Assembly: GCA_017303835.1 (NCBI GenBank) | Contig: JAFLBI010000001.1 | Location: forward strand, 1,984,001-2,048,000 | Source of the DNA: Chitinophagales bacterium | GTDB lineage: Bacteria > Bacteroidota > Bacteroidia > Chitinophagales > Chitinophagaceae | Length of the DNA: 64,000 nucleotides | Direction of reading: 5' to 3' | Shown: positions 35,022 through 45,876 of the stretch, in pieces | How positions within the stretch are numbered: the first letter of the stretch is position 1 | Layout of the letters: every line of letters begins with the position of its first letter | Program-made: the position numbers and the translations under genes | Notes under the pieces: model-generated | Seen by the model: only the letters and a program-made list of their open reading frames with translations | Told to the model about the DNA's origin: nothing | Database searches by the model: none

Positions 35022-36629
35022 TTAGTAACCGAAGTTTTGCTTCAGGTTAGGGTTAGACGACAGAGAGATGGTTGGGATTGGATATACCACTTTATAACCA
35101 TCAGACTTGTTTGGTCTTTCTTGAACAGGATTGTTGAATGCACCGAAACGAATCATGTCATTTCTTCTCCAACCTTCAATGTACAGTTCACGACCTCTTT
35201 CAGCTAACAACGTAGTCAGTGTTACTGCAGACAACGCAGAAGCTTTTCTTGAAGTACGCACTGCATTCACCAAGCTCAAAGCAGTCTGACCGCCGGTAGC
35301 TGTACCACCACGCAGGATAGCTTCAGCTTTCATCAGCATTACATCTGCTAAACGGAAGAAGGTGAATTCGTTTGAGCTACCCCAACCACCATCGTTGATA
35401 GAGTTAGGATCCAACAGGAATTTATTTACACGGATACCACTTGCTTCACCATTGAAGAAGATACTTGCATTACGTGTAAAGACCAGCGGGTTACCAGAAC
35501 GATCGTAAAGAGGACCTACAGGATCACCTACAGAACCAGGCTGCTTATTGTTAGATCTGCTAACAGGACCGTAAGCCTGACCAACAAGGAAACCTGCAGT
35601 AGAACCTACACGATTGGTAAAGCCAGCAACGGTATCGCGCTTACGCTGATCACCATCTTCGAAGCTATCGTAGAAATCAGACAGTGTAGTGAAACCATTC
35701 CAGCCAGAAGGACGCTGGTTATAGTGCCAACCCATACAAGTTGCCCATACCATATTGGTACCGTTACCTGCTCTTGAATCACCGCCATTCTTACGGATGA
35801 AGATATTCTCTGTAGAAGCGGTACCATTATCCCACTTGAAGTTATCCCAGTAGTAAGTATCCAACTGCAACAGTGAATTCGCCATGATATTATCGCAGTA
35901 CTGAATCACTTTATTCATATCAGCAGAGCTGAATGTATAAGGTCCTTCAGGTTTAGTAGGATCTTGCTTATAAACACCTTTGTTCAAATAAGCTTTAGCC
36001 AGCAATGCCCAAGCAGCTTCCTTAGTAGCCTGTGCTCTGTTTGTACCATTGAATGCAGGCAGTGTAGTAACAGCAGTTTCAACTTCAGTGATAATACTGT
36101 CAATCACATTTGCTCTTGAAATTACAGATGGAATTGCTGCTGCTGGTGAGCTTGCAGGACGGCTTTGAACCTGACCATACAGATCACATACGAGGAAACG
36201 GAAGAAACCACGCAGGAACTGACCCTCAGCCTTGGTAAGACCAGTAGCAGTTTCAGCAACGAGTGTTGTTTGGAACAATGCACCATTCAAGCCATTCCAT
36301 ACATCGTTAACCTGGTTGTGGTCAGGACCCCAAGTGTGGAGGTGCAGACGACGCCATGTACCGAAGTCATCCCAGTCTGTACCGCGGGTAGGTCCCATCA
36401 GTTCATCTGTAGAATGTTCTTGTAATGCCTGATAACCATACTGACCAACCAACTGGTTCAACTGCTCATAAACAGCAGCGATAGATGGAGGTGTTGGCGC
36501 ACCGCTTGATGTAGCGGGTGCAATAGAGTTAGGGCCGCCCAACTCAGGTTCCAGTTTACTACAGGAGGTTACACCCAGCACACCTGCAGCCAGAACCGGT
36601 AGGATATATTTTTTCATATTCGTTTTCAT
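35022..36629 (-). CDS. SusD/RagB family nutrient-binding lipoprotein (second pair)
   Basis: A 535-residue lipoprotein (LGVTSC, Cys23). It has SusD features: AEGQFLRGFFRFLVCDLYGQV near 134-154 and the C-terminal ERGRELYIEGWRRNDMIRFGAF near 485-506. It follows susC2 by 24 bp and ends at a strong terminator. No SusE/F-type protein follows, unlike the first pair, so its substrate may be a smaller or different glycan. The adjacent LacI-type regulator and the VCBS/GH65/trehalase genes suggest an alpha-linked gluco-oligosaccharide, by context only. Confidence 0.94.
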   Translation of the reverse strand: MKTNMKKYILPVLAAGVLGVTSCSKLEPELGGPNSIAPATSSGAPTPPSIAAVYEQLNQLVGQYGYQALQEHSTDELMGPTRGTDWDDFGTWRRLHLHTWGPDHNQVNDVWNGLNGALFQTTLVAETATGLTKAEGQFLRGFFRFLVCDLYGQVQSRPASSPAAAIPSVISRANVIDSIITEVETAVTTLPAFNGTNRAQATKEAAWALLAKAYLNKGVYKQDPTKPEGPYTFSSADMNKVIQYCDNIMANSLLQLDTYYWDNFKWDNGTASTENIFIRKNGGDSRAGNGTNMVWATCMGWHYNQRPSGWNGFTTLSDFYDSFEDGDQRKRDTVAGFTNRVGSTAGFLVGQAYGPVSRSNNKQPGSVGDPVGPLYDRSGNPLVFTRNASIFFNGEASGIRVNKFLLDPNSINDGGWGSSNEFTFFRLADVMLMKAEAILRGGTATGGQTALSLVNAVRTSRKASALSAVTLTTLLAERGRELYIEGWRRNDMIRFGAFNNPVQERPNKSDGYKVVYPIPTISLSSNPNLKQNFGY

Positions 36630-36653
36630 ATTATCTAGTTTGTTAGTTCAGAA

Positions 36654-39600
36654 TTAGAAACCGATGTTAGCACCAATAGTGAACACTCTTGGCTTAGGAT
36701 ACTGCGTATAATCGAAACCTCTTGAAGGAATACCGTTGATGTTTTTGTCAACGTTTACTTCAGGATCGATACCGCTGTAGTTGGTGATCAAAGCCAGGTT
36801 CTGACCAGATGCGAAAACAGAGAGTGACTTGATCACTTTGCTGTTCTTGATGTCGAACACATAGCTCAGGTTCACGTTCGCCAGACGGATGAAATCACCC
36901 TTCTCCAAGAATCGTGTAGAAACTGAACCTGGGTTGAAAGGATTCTCTGGACCCTTACCAACTTCATTGGTTACGTTACGGCCGTTACGCAAGCTACCTT
37001 TCAGGAAGAGGGCGTTGGCTGTATTATTATATACGTAGAAACCTGTTACTGCGTTAGCAAAAACGCTCAGATTCCATCTGCCGTAGCTGAAATTATTGGT
37101 TAAACCAGCAAAGAAGTTAGGCAATGCTGTACCAACCAATTGGTTAGCAGCACCTTTTGCATAACGTGCGTTACCGTTACCATCGAAGCCTTGGAACACA
37201 GGCATAGACCAAGTAAAGATTGGGTTGCCATTGGTCAGTGTCTGGGCAAATGCACCAGTCAGACCCTGTCCGCTTACAGCACCAGTATTAATTGGTGTTG
37301 GTAAACCTTCGATATTGTTGTTTACGGTAGTCATGTTGTAGTTAACATCCCACTTGAATTTCTTACCATCAACGATCTTGTAGTTAACACTTACTTCCCA
37401 ACCTTTGTTGATTACCTTACCATCTAAGTTGATCCACCAGAAAGCTGTTGGTGCAAAACCACCAGGTGTTGGTGCAAAGAACAACATGTTGGTACGTTGC
37501 GTATTGTAATAATCAACTGTTACAGACAATCTTCTGTTCTTGGTTGTGAAATCAACACCGAAACCAGTTGTTGCTACTTGCTCCCACTTCAGATCAGGAT
37601 TACCCTGCTGAATGAAACGAGTAGTTGCAGCTGGACCATCAACAGTACCAGCAACTGGATCAAACTTCTGCTGCAGGTTCAGGGCTGCGTAAGAACCGAG
37701 GTTATCCTGGCTACCCAGTACACCATAGTTGGCTCTTACACTCAGGTCGCTGAAGATACCACCCAAGGCATTTTGTGCCCATTCTTCCTGCATAACGCGC
37801 CACTTGAAGGCGAAGGCAGGGAATACACCATAACGGTTGTTGGTACCAAACTTAGATGAACCATCCGCACGCAATGTTGCAGTCAGGAAATACTTATCAG
37901 CGTAAGAATAGTTTACACGAGTAAAGAATGACTGAAGTGAGTTTTTATCAAAACCTGGAACAAAGTTTGCATAGTTCTTAAAGGCGCTCACATCTTTATT
38001 AAATACATCATTCGGATTCACAACTGGTGAATTGATACCCCAACCAACACGGCCTGAATATTCAGACTGGAAACTTTGATTAGAGAAACCCAATACAGCA
38101 TTCAGATTGCTCTTACCGAAATCTTTGTCATAAGTCAGATACTGCTCCAACAAAGTTGAAGTATTCTGCAAAGTCTGCTCAGTCATACGACCATTACCCT
38201 GAATGGGGTTACCCAAATCACGGCCAAAGATGTTGGTAGTACCACCATAAGCGTTAGCACCCAAACGAGGGTCAGCAAATGAAGTACGAACAGACTTACT
38301 TCTATCATAACCAAATACAATCTTGTAAGAAAGGTCTTTAGTGATTTGGTATGAAGCAGACAAGTTATTCAGGAAACGGTTGATATAATCGCGATCATCG
38401 AAATATGACAGCATCTGAACAGGGTTACGCTGATCACCAGGCTGGAAGAATGAACCATCTGCATTATATACAGGGTTTGTAGGATTCAGCTGTAAAGCAG
38501 CACCCAGCAAGCTACCCTGATAGCCGGCATTGTTAGACAATGGAGGATACTGGTTCTTTGTATTAGAATAGGTTGTTGTTAATTCTAATTTCAGCTTATT
38601 GTTCATCAGCATCTGTGTAACGTTAGCACGAGCAGTTAAACGCTTCAATGCACTGTTACGAATGATACCCTGCTGATCATCGTATGAACCACTCAAACGA
38701 GCAGTAGTACCGCCTACATTATAACCCCAGCTAAGGTTGTAGTTCTGAGAAATAGCAGTACGGAAGATTTCATCCTGCCAATCAGTAGAAGCACCATTAT
38801 CAATCAGTCTAACCGCTTCAGCAGCAGCTGTGGGGTCTGCACCACCATCGATATTGGCTTTCTTAGCTGCCTGCAGGAAGTCTGAAGGATTCATCAGATC
38901 GTAACGCTTAGCAGTAGTAGCAATGTTGGTAGTTGCACTGAAATTGAAAGAACCGTTACGGCCACCCTTACCACTCTTAGTAGTAATCAGGATTACACCG
39001 TTTGCACCTCTTGAACCATAGATAGCGGCAGCAGAAGCGTCTTTCAGTACAGTGATGCTTTCAATATCGTTAGGGTTTAAGAAGATCAATGGGTTTCTGG
39101 CAGTAGTACCACCTTCAACACCACTAGCAGAACCCAGGGTTCCGCCCTGACCGAGGGGCACTCCATCCACTACGTACAATGGCTCTTGCGCACCGCTGAT
39201 AGAACCAGTACCGCGAATGTTGATGGTTGCAGCAGCACCAGGTTCACCAGTTGCAGGCGTTACCAACACACCGGCTGTACGACCCTGGAGCAATTGATCA
39301 GGAGAAGCAATCTGACCCTTGTTAAAGTCTTTTGTTGTTACATTGGCTACAGAACCGGTAAGGTCTTTAACCTTACGGCTACCATAACCTACCACCACTA
39401 CTTCACCCAACTGTTCGTTGGTAGCAGCAAGTGATACATTAATAGTGGTATTACTTCCAACAGCTACTTCTTTCTTTTCATAGCCAATAATGGAGAATAC
39501 CAAAGTTGCATTGGAGGAAACATTGATACGGAAACTACCGTCGGCACCTGTTTGGGTACCTGCTTTCTCTCCTTTAACTGTCACGGAAACTGAAGGAAGG

Positions 39601-39725
39601 GCAGAGCCGTCCTTTGCATCGGTGACCTTTCCGGTTACTTGTTTGTTCTGTGCCAGCGCTGAGACAGAAACACACAGCGCTACAATGGCCCCAAGGGCCA
39701 GTCTGGCGAGCTTTGTTAGAGTCAT
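36654..39725 (-). CDS. SusC/RagA family TonB-dependent transporter (second pair)
   Basis: A 1023-residue outer-membrane protein: signal peptide (about 1-25, ending SALAQ), carboxypeptidase-regulatory-like domain, SusC motif VVVVGYGSRKVKDLTGSV, plug with ASAAAIYGSRGANGVILITTKSGKGG, and a long barrel ending PRVFTIGANIGF. I chose ATG 39725 (MTLTKLARLALG), which gives a proper signal peptide; an in-frame GTG at 39761 adds 12 polar residues. The gene is divergent from the LacI-type regulator gene, whose palindromic operator lies in the shared 327-bp intergenic region, so it is probably one of its targets. Confidence 0.95.
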   Translation of the reverse strand: MTLTKLARLALGAIVALCVSVSALAQNKQVTGKVTDAKDGSALPSVSVTVKGEKAGTQTGADGSFRINVSSNATLVFSIIGYEKKEVAVGSNTTINVSLAATNEQLGEVVVVGYGSRKVKDLTGSVANVTTKDFNKGQIASPDQLLQGRTAGVLVTPATGEPGAAATINIRGTGSISGAQEPLYVVDGVPLGQGGTLGSASGVEGGTTARNPLIFLNPNDIESITVLKDASAAAIYGSRGANGVILITTKSGKGGRNGSFNFSATTNIATTAKRYDLMNPSDFLQAAKKANIDGGADPTAAAEAVRLIDNGASTDWQDEIFRTAISQNYNLSWGYNVGGTTARLSGSYDDQQGIIRNSALKRLTARANVTQMLMNNKLKLELTTTYSNTKNQYPPLSNNAGYQGSLLGAALQLNPTNPVYNADGSFFQPGDQRNPVQMLSYFDDRDYINRFLNNLSASYQITKDLSYKIVFGYDRSKSVRTSFADPRLGANAYGGTTNIFGRDLGNPIQGNGRMTEQTLQNTSTLLEQYLTYDKDFGKSNLNAVLGFSNQSFQSEYSGRVGWGINSPVVNPNDVFNKDVSAFKNYANFVPGFDKNSLQSFFTRVNYSYADKYFLTATLRADGSSKFGTNNRYGVFPAFAFKWRVMQEEWAQNALGGIFSDLSVRANYGVLGSQDNLGSYAALNLQQKFDPVAGTVDGPAATTRFIQQGNPDLKWEQVATTGFGVDFTTKNRRLSVTVDYYNTQRTNMLFFAPTPGGFAPTAFWWINLDGKVINKGWEVSVNYKIVDGKKFKWDVNYNMTTVNNNIEGLPTPINTGAVSGQGLTGAFAQTLTNGNPIFTWSMPVFQGFDGNGNARYAKGAANQLVGTALPNFFAGLTNNFSYGRWNLSVFANAVTGFYVYNNTANALFLKGSLRNGRNVTNEVGKGPENPFNPGSVSTRFLEKGDFIRLANVNLSYVFDIKNSKVIKSLSVFASGQNLALITNYSGIDPEVNVDKNINGIPSRGFDYTQYPKPRVFTIGANIGF

Positions 39726-40052
39726 ATTCAGTTGTTTAGGATGGTCATGTAAAATACACACATTTTTGGTTTATGAAAGAATTGTTAAATAAAATTTTGC
39801 TTTGGGGGATTTTCAAATAGACAAAACTGTAAGGAGCACAGTAAGGTATGCATAGCAGCTTTCGTTAGTTTTCTCATGAATGATGGCAATTCTGGCAAGC
39901 CAATAGCAGGCTTATTAACGCCATTTGACACCTGAAATTATTTTTCTGCTGCATTTTAACGTGCTGATTTTTAAATAAATACACCGCAAACGTTTGCGAA
40001 AATGTTTGTTGTGGAAAATTATCTTACCTTGACCGGGCCATAGAGAAAAGCC
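39726..40052. other. 327-bp divergent intergenic region between susC2 and lacI-type gene
   Basis: No open frame of credible length. It is A/T-rich and must hold two divergent promoters. A perfect 14-bp operator palindrome lies at 39985-39998, nearer the lacI-type gene. A TATCTTAC sequence (40019-40026) is a weak match to the Bacteroidota -7 box for the lacI-type gene, with TTTG inside the operator (39993-39996) about 23 bp upstream as possible -33 element; that would give autorepression. I could not identify a convincing promoter for susC2. Confidence 0.5.
39985..39998. promoter_or_regulatory. Perfect LacI-type operator palindrome upstream of the lacI-type gene
   Basis: CGCAAACGTTTGCG, a perfect 14-bp palindrome with central CG typical of LacI/GalR operators, 55 bp before the regulator's start codon and 260 bp before susC2. 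It shares the GCAAWCGWTTGC core with the sites at 11177, 11301 and 27175. Autoregulation plus control of the glycan genes is the simplest reading. Confidence 0.7.
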
Positions 40053-41045
40053 ATGTCTAACATTACCCTGAAGAAAATTTCACAAAGCCTTGGGCTAAGT
40101 ATTTCTACCGTTTCAAGAGCACTCAAAAACCACCCCGACATCTCTGAGCAGACCAAGAAACGTGTAAGAGAACTGGCAGAATCCCTTGAGTATGAACCAA
40201 ATGCGTTTGCTATTCAACTTCGGACCAAGGATAGCCGCATATTCGGTTTGCTGGTACCTACCGTATCGAACCACTTTTATGAATCCTGCATACAAGCTAT
40301 CGAAGAAGAGAGTCGTAAAAATGGTTATACCGTTATCATCCTTCAATCAGGTGATAATCCGGAAACAGAATTAAGCAATCTTCGATTATGTAAGCAAAAC
40401 CGGGTAAGCGGCGTTTTTGCCTGCATCACCCCCAATACTAAAGATGTACAACCATTTTTAAAACTGGAAGATGCAGGCATACCTGTTATCTTTTTTGATA
40501 AGGTTCCGGATTTTGAAGCTTGTAATAAGGTTTGCACAGGCGATATTGAAGCAGCCGGTATTGCAGCAGAGCGCATCATTAGTAAGCAAAAGAAACAAGT
40601 GCTGGCAATCTTAGGCAACCCCAACCTCTCTATCACCAAGAAAAGAATGGCTGCTTTCAAAGCCGCTTTTGAAAAAAATATCGCTACAGCCAAGCTTCAA
40701 GTTGTTCATGCGAACAGCACCAAAGAGGCATTTGACCTTACGCACGATCAATACCAGCAAGAGACAAAGCCGGATGTCGTGTTTTGCATGAGTGATGAAA
40801 TTCTAGCCGGCACCATGAAAGCCTTACAATTATTGCGAGTGAAAATACCCAAGGAAACAGGGATCATTTCCATCAGCAATGGGGTATTACCCAAGCTCTA
40901 CTATCCCGAGATTACTTATGTAGAGACAAGCGGCAGCAAACTTGGGAAAACAGCTTTCAACAGAATGATGAGCCGCTTAAATGGCAGCACTTTTGTACAA
41001 GAGATTACAGTTGAATCTATTTTGGTGGAAGGCGGCTCTTTATAA
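40053..41045 (+). CDS. LacI/GalR-family transcriptional regulator
   Basis: A 330-residue protein. The N-terminal helix-turn-helix (about 3-50) reads ITLKKISQSLGLSISTVSRALKNHP, followed by the hinge helix region (about 50-62) and a periplasmic-binding-protein-like sensor domain (about 63-330, FGLLVPTVSNHFYESC and later IPKETGIISISNG). These regulators bind palindromic operators as dimers and are released or recruited by a sugar ligand. A matching palindrome lies upstream, and further copies precede the amylase, transporter and VCBS1 genes. It is divergent from susC2. The ligand is unknown; a gluco-disaccharide is plausible. The stop lies 2 bp from the convergent Nudix-type regulator gene. Confidence 0.95.
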   Translation: MSNITLKKISQSLGLSISTVSRALKNHPDISEQTKKRVRELAESLEYEPNAFAIQLRTKDSRIFGLLVPTVSNHFYESCIQAIEEESRKNGYTVIILQSGDNPETELSNLRLCKQNRVSGVFACITPNTKDVQPFLKLEDAGIPVIFFDKVPDFEACNKVCTGDIEAAGIAAERIISKQKKQVLAILGNPNLSITKKRMAAFKAAFEKNIATAKLQVVHANSTKEAFDLTHDQYQQETKPDVVFCMSDEILAGTMKALQLLRVKIPKETGIISISNGVLPKLYYPEITYVETSGSKLGKTAFNRMMSRLNGSTFVQEITVESILVEGGSL

Positions 41046-41047
41046 GA

Positions 41048-41758
41048 TTAGAAATCAATTCCAATCCATTTGCGCTTGCGCAACTCGTATTTCTCGAAGT
41101 TGAACTTATACAGCTTGCCTGGACGATGTGGCACATCCTGCTCCATCTCATTCAGGTCAATCAATAAATCCATTGACGCAAATTTCTTTCGGAAATTCCT
41201 TCTGTCGAGACGCATACCCAGAATCGCTTCATACAGATTCTGCAATTCGCGCAGCGAAAATTTATCTGGCAAAAGATTAAAGCCTACCGGATGTTCCTGA
41301 ATATTTTTTTGCAGCCATGCATAGCAAGTATCCAGAATCTCTTTATGATCAAAAGCCATTTCTGTGAGCGAATTCACACTATGCCAGTGTAAATCATTGT
41401 CTGTAATCTTTAACTGATGGTGCTGTATGTTCAACAAGGAACAATACGCCGCTGTAACTACACGACCACCCGGATGTCTTCTCGGATGACTGAATGTTCT
41501 TACCTGTTCTAGAAATACATCCGTCATACCTGTACGCTCTTTCAGCACACGATACGCCGCATCATCCAGTTCTTCATCACTTTTTACAATATCACCTAAT
41601 AGCGAGTATTTATCCTTGAATTGCTCCAGATCACTCTTGATCACAAGCACTTTCAGCTCATTCTCATCGAAACCAAAAATCGCACAATCCACCGTTAAAG
41701 GCACGCTGGGGTATTTGCGCACCAACTGAACAGGGTCTTTAATCAATTGTTGTATCAC
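41048..41758 (-). CDS. Nudix-type transcriptional regulator (NrtR/AraR-like)
   Basis: About 236 residues: a Nudix-like domain (about 15-140, from VPLTVDCAIFGFDENELKVLVIKSD) followed by a winged-helix DNA-binding region (about 150-230, LLPDKFSLRELQNLYEAILGMRLDRRNFRKKF). The Nudix box is degenerate (GDIVKSDEELDDAAYRVLKERTG lacks the usual REUXEE pattern), as in NrtR/AraR regulators that bind rather than hydrolyse their ligand. No in-frame ATG gives a sensible start; GTG 41758 is preferred. The longest frame (to 41899) would swallow an operator and overlap ligA. The upstream inverted repeat at 41832-41846 matches the two sites at 11193-11243, so it probably regulates itself and the amylase/sucrose genes. 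Confidence 0.82.
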   Translation of the reverse strand: MIQQLIKDPVQLVRKYPSVPLTVDCAIFGFDENELKVLVIKSDLEQFKDKYSLLGDIVKSDEELDDAAYRVLKERTGMTDVFLEQVRTFSHPRRHPGGRVVTAAYCSLLNIQHHQLKITDNDLHWHSVNSLTEMAFDHKEILDTCYAWLQKNIQEHPVGFNLLPDKFSLRELQNLYEAILGMRLDRRNFRKKFASMDLLIDLNEMEQDVPHRPGKLYKFNFEKYELRKRKWIGIDF

Positions 41759-41828
41759 AGTCGGTTCTGCATTTTCATGATGGCAATCAACGGGTAAGGG
41801 TAACCCGTTTAAAGTTAGGCAAAAATAA

Positions 41829-43985
<2,157 letters not shown>

Positions 43986-43986
43986 G

Positions 43987-44655
43987 ATGTTACAAAGCAG
44001 CACCATTCAGTTTCTGAAGAAGTTAGAGAAGAACAATTCCAAGCCTTGGTTTGATGCTAACCGACATTTGTATGAATCTGCTAAAGCAGATTTTTTGGTA
44101 CTTACTGCAGCAGTGCTGAAAGAAACAGCCAAGTTTGATGCCAGCATTGCACACCTGCAACACAAGGAATGTGTGTTTCGTATCAACAGAGATGTGCGTT
44201 TCAGTAAAGACAAATCGCCCTATAAAACCAATATGGGTATGAGTATTGCACGCGGTGGCAAGAAAGGCATTTTTGCCGGCTACTATTTTCACTTAGAGCC
44301 GGGTAAAAGTTTTGTTGGAGGTGGCTTATACATGCCTATGCCGGATGATTTGAAAAAACTGCGTCAGGAGATTGATTATAATTTTGCCGATTTCCAAAAA
44401 ATCGTTCAGCACAAAAATTTTCGAGCTGCTTATGGTGATCTAGATTTTGATGCAGCACTCAGCCTCAGCCGTGCACCCAAGGGTTATGAAGAAGACAATC
44501 CGGCCATCAAATACATCAAGCTGAAATCATTTATTGCTACACATACCATTGCTGATAGTACACTAACTGACAAATCACTGGTAAAACAAATCACGCAATC
44601 ATTCAAAGCGTTGCATCCATTATTGAACTTCATCAATGCAGCATTGGAAATATAA
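43987..44655 (+). CDS. DUF2461 family protein
   Basis: A 222-residue protein of the DUF2461 (TIGR02453) family, recognised by the N-terminal FLKKLEKNNSKPWFDANRHLYE, the central FRINRDVRFSKDKSPYKTNMG and a YFHLEPG-x-SFVGGGLYMP stretch. The function of the family is unknown. The ATG at 43987 follows the ligA stop by 1 bp, so the two are probably co-translated; the in-frame TTG at 43972 would overlap ligA. A bidirectional terminator lies just downstream. Confidence 0.9.
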   Translation: MLQSSTIQFLKKLEKNNSKPWFDANRHLYESAKADFLVLTAAVLKETAKFDASIAHLQHKECVFRINRDVRFSKDKSPYKTNMGMSIARGGKKGIFAGYYFHLEPGKSFVGGGLYMPMPDDLKKLRQEIDYNFADFQKIVQHKNFRAAYGDLDFDAALSLSRAPKGYEEDNPAIKYIKLKSFIATHTIADSTLTDKSLVKQITQSFKALHPLLNFINAALEI

Positions 44656-44680
44656 AAAACGGGAGCAGTGCTCCCGTTTT
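44656..44680. terminator. Bidirectional Rho-independent terminator between DUF2461 gene and asd
   Basis: Stem AAAACGGGAG (44656-44665) with CTCCCGTTTT (44671-44680) and loop CAGTG. It is flanked by A and T tracts on the two sides, so it can terminate the plus-strand ligA-DUF2461 transcript and the minus-strand asd transcript. Confidence 0.85.
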
Positions 44681-44704
44681 CACTAACCATTATTGCATAC
44701 TTAT

Positions 44705-45694
44705 TTACAACAATCCGTTCTGCATCATGTATTCAGCAATCTGAATTGCATTGGTAGCAGCACCCTTACGCAGGTTATCGCTCACAATCCACATGTTCAG
44801 TGTATTGGCTTGGGTTTCATCGCGACGCAAGCGACCTACAAACACTTCATCCTTATCATGCGCCCACAAAGGCATTGGATACAATTGCTGTGCAGGATCA
44901 TCCTGTACCACTACACCCGGTGCAGCAGCCAAAATAGATTTCACTTCATCTAGTGTAAAATCATTGGCGAACTCCACATTCACACTTTCGCTGTGGCCAC
45001 CAATTACTGGAATACGTACAGTTGTAGCAGTTACTCGAATGCTCTCATCACCCATAATCTTGTTGGTCTCTTTCACCATCTTCATCTCTTCCTTGGTATA
45101 CCCATTCTCCAGAAAAACATCAATCTGTGGGATCACATTCAGGTCGATGGGATATTTATACGCCATCTCACCTTCTACACCTTTTCTTTCATTGAACAAC
45201 TGATCCACCGCTTTTTTACCAGTACCGGTTACACTTTGGTAAGTAGATACCACCACACGCTTGATGCCATAACGCTGGTGCAATGGTTGCAATGCCACCA
45301 CCATCTGAATCGTAGAACAGTTGGGATTAGCAATGATATAATCTTCAGCAGTCAATACATGCGCATTCACTTCCGGTACCACCAGTTTCTTGGTAGGATC
45401 CATTCTCCATGCAGAGGAATTGTCGATCACGCGAATACCCGCTTCAGCAAATTTTGGTGCCCACTCCAAAGATGTACCACCACCTGCAGAAAAAATAGCT
45501 ACAGCAGGTTTGGCCTTGATACCATCCATCATGCTCACGACTGTATACGATTTGCCTTTGAACACCACTTCCTTACCTACTGATCTTTCAGAGGCAACAG
45601 GAATCAATTCTGTAACGGGGAAGTTTCTTTCTTCCAGTACCTGTAACATTTTTGAGCCTACCAGCCCAGTGGCTCCAACAACGGCTACTTTCAT
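44705..45694 (-). CDS. asd: Aspartate-semialdehyde dehydrogenase
   Basis: A 329-residue enzyme: NADP-binding N-terminus MKVAVVGATGLVGSKM, active-site Cys126 in IANPNCSTIQM, and the substrate-binding His234 region IGGHSESVNVEF. It converts aspartyl phosphate to aspartate semialdehyde, the branch point to lysine/diaminopimelate, threonine, methionine and isoleucine. It is cytosolic and of usual length. The start codon lies only 21 bp after an intrinsic terminator (45716-45746) that is preceded by a lysine-rich leader frame. This layout suggests transcription attenuation rather than an ordinary promoter. Confidence 0.96.
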   Translation of the reverse strand: MKVAVVGATGLVGSKMLQVLEERNFPVTELIPVASERSVGKEVVFKGKSYTVVSMMDGIKAKPAVAIFSAGGGTSLEWAPKFAEAGIRVIDNSSAWRMDPTKKLVVPEVNAHVLTAEDYIIANPNCSTIQMVVALQPLHQRYGIKRVVVSTYQSVTGTGKKAVDQLFNERKGVEGEMAYKYPIDLNVIPQIDVFLENGYTKEEMKMVKETNKIMGDESIRVTATTVRIPVIGGHSESVNVEFANDFTLDEVKSILAAAPGVVVQDDPAQQLYPMPLWAHDKDEVFVGRLRRDETQANTLNMWIVSDNLRKGAATNAIQIAEYMMQNGLL

Positions 45695-45715
45695 TTTCGG
45701 TTTGCTTTGTTTATT

Positions 45716-45746
45716 AAAAAAAAGACCCTCCTGTACAGGAAGGTCT
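45716..45746 (-). terminator. Intrinsic terminator immediately upstream of asd (attenuator candidate)
   Basis: On the minus strand AGACCTTCCT (complement of 45737-45746) pairs with AGGAGGGTCT (complement of 45723-45732), one U-G wobble, loop GTAC. It is followed by seven T (complement of 45716-45722). It lies between a short leader frame and the asd start codon. Region 45737-45749 can alternatively pair with the end of the leader frame (45776-45787), forming an antiterminator. Confidence 0.75.
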
Positions 45747-45773
45747 GGTATTATGTTCTACATAGACAAGCGA

Positions 45774-45833
45774 CTACCAACCTTCCTTTCGAAGCGGTTT
45801 CTTAGTGCGTTTGCTATGTTTATTATTCATCAT
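45774..45833 (-). CDS. Candidate leader peptide of asd, lysine-rich, 19 residues
   Basis: ATG ATG to TAG encodes MMNNKHSKRTKKPLRKEGW. Five of 19 residues are lysine, with a Thr and two N-terminal Met; lysine, threonine and methionine are all end products of the pathway that asd feeds. The last codons, through GGT TGG TAG, form the sequence AGGAAGGTTGGT that is complementary to the 5' arm of the downstream terminator. A possible promoter (TATTTTCG at 45841-45848 with TCTG 20 bp further upstream, read on the minus strand) would start transcription just before the ATG. The gene is too short for homology to prove it; the evidence is the coherent layout. Confidence 0.5.
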   Translation of the reverse strand: MMNNKHSKRTKKPLRKEGW

Positions 45834-45876
45834 TCGACTACGAAAATAAGGAATCGATCAATTGACTCCAGATTTT

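Noticed and set aside
39742..39762. GTGTATTTTACAT sequence near the susC2 start as a fourth Nudix-type operator
   Set aside because: Spacer is too short and the right arm does not match; it does not fit the 15-bp GTGTANTTTTNACAC pattern.
44993..45583. 196-residue plus-strand open frame opposite asd
   Set aside because: Antisense shadow of asd, whose catalytic motifs are intact.
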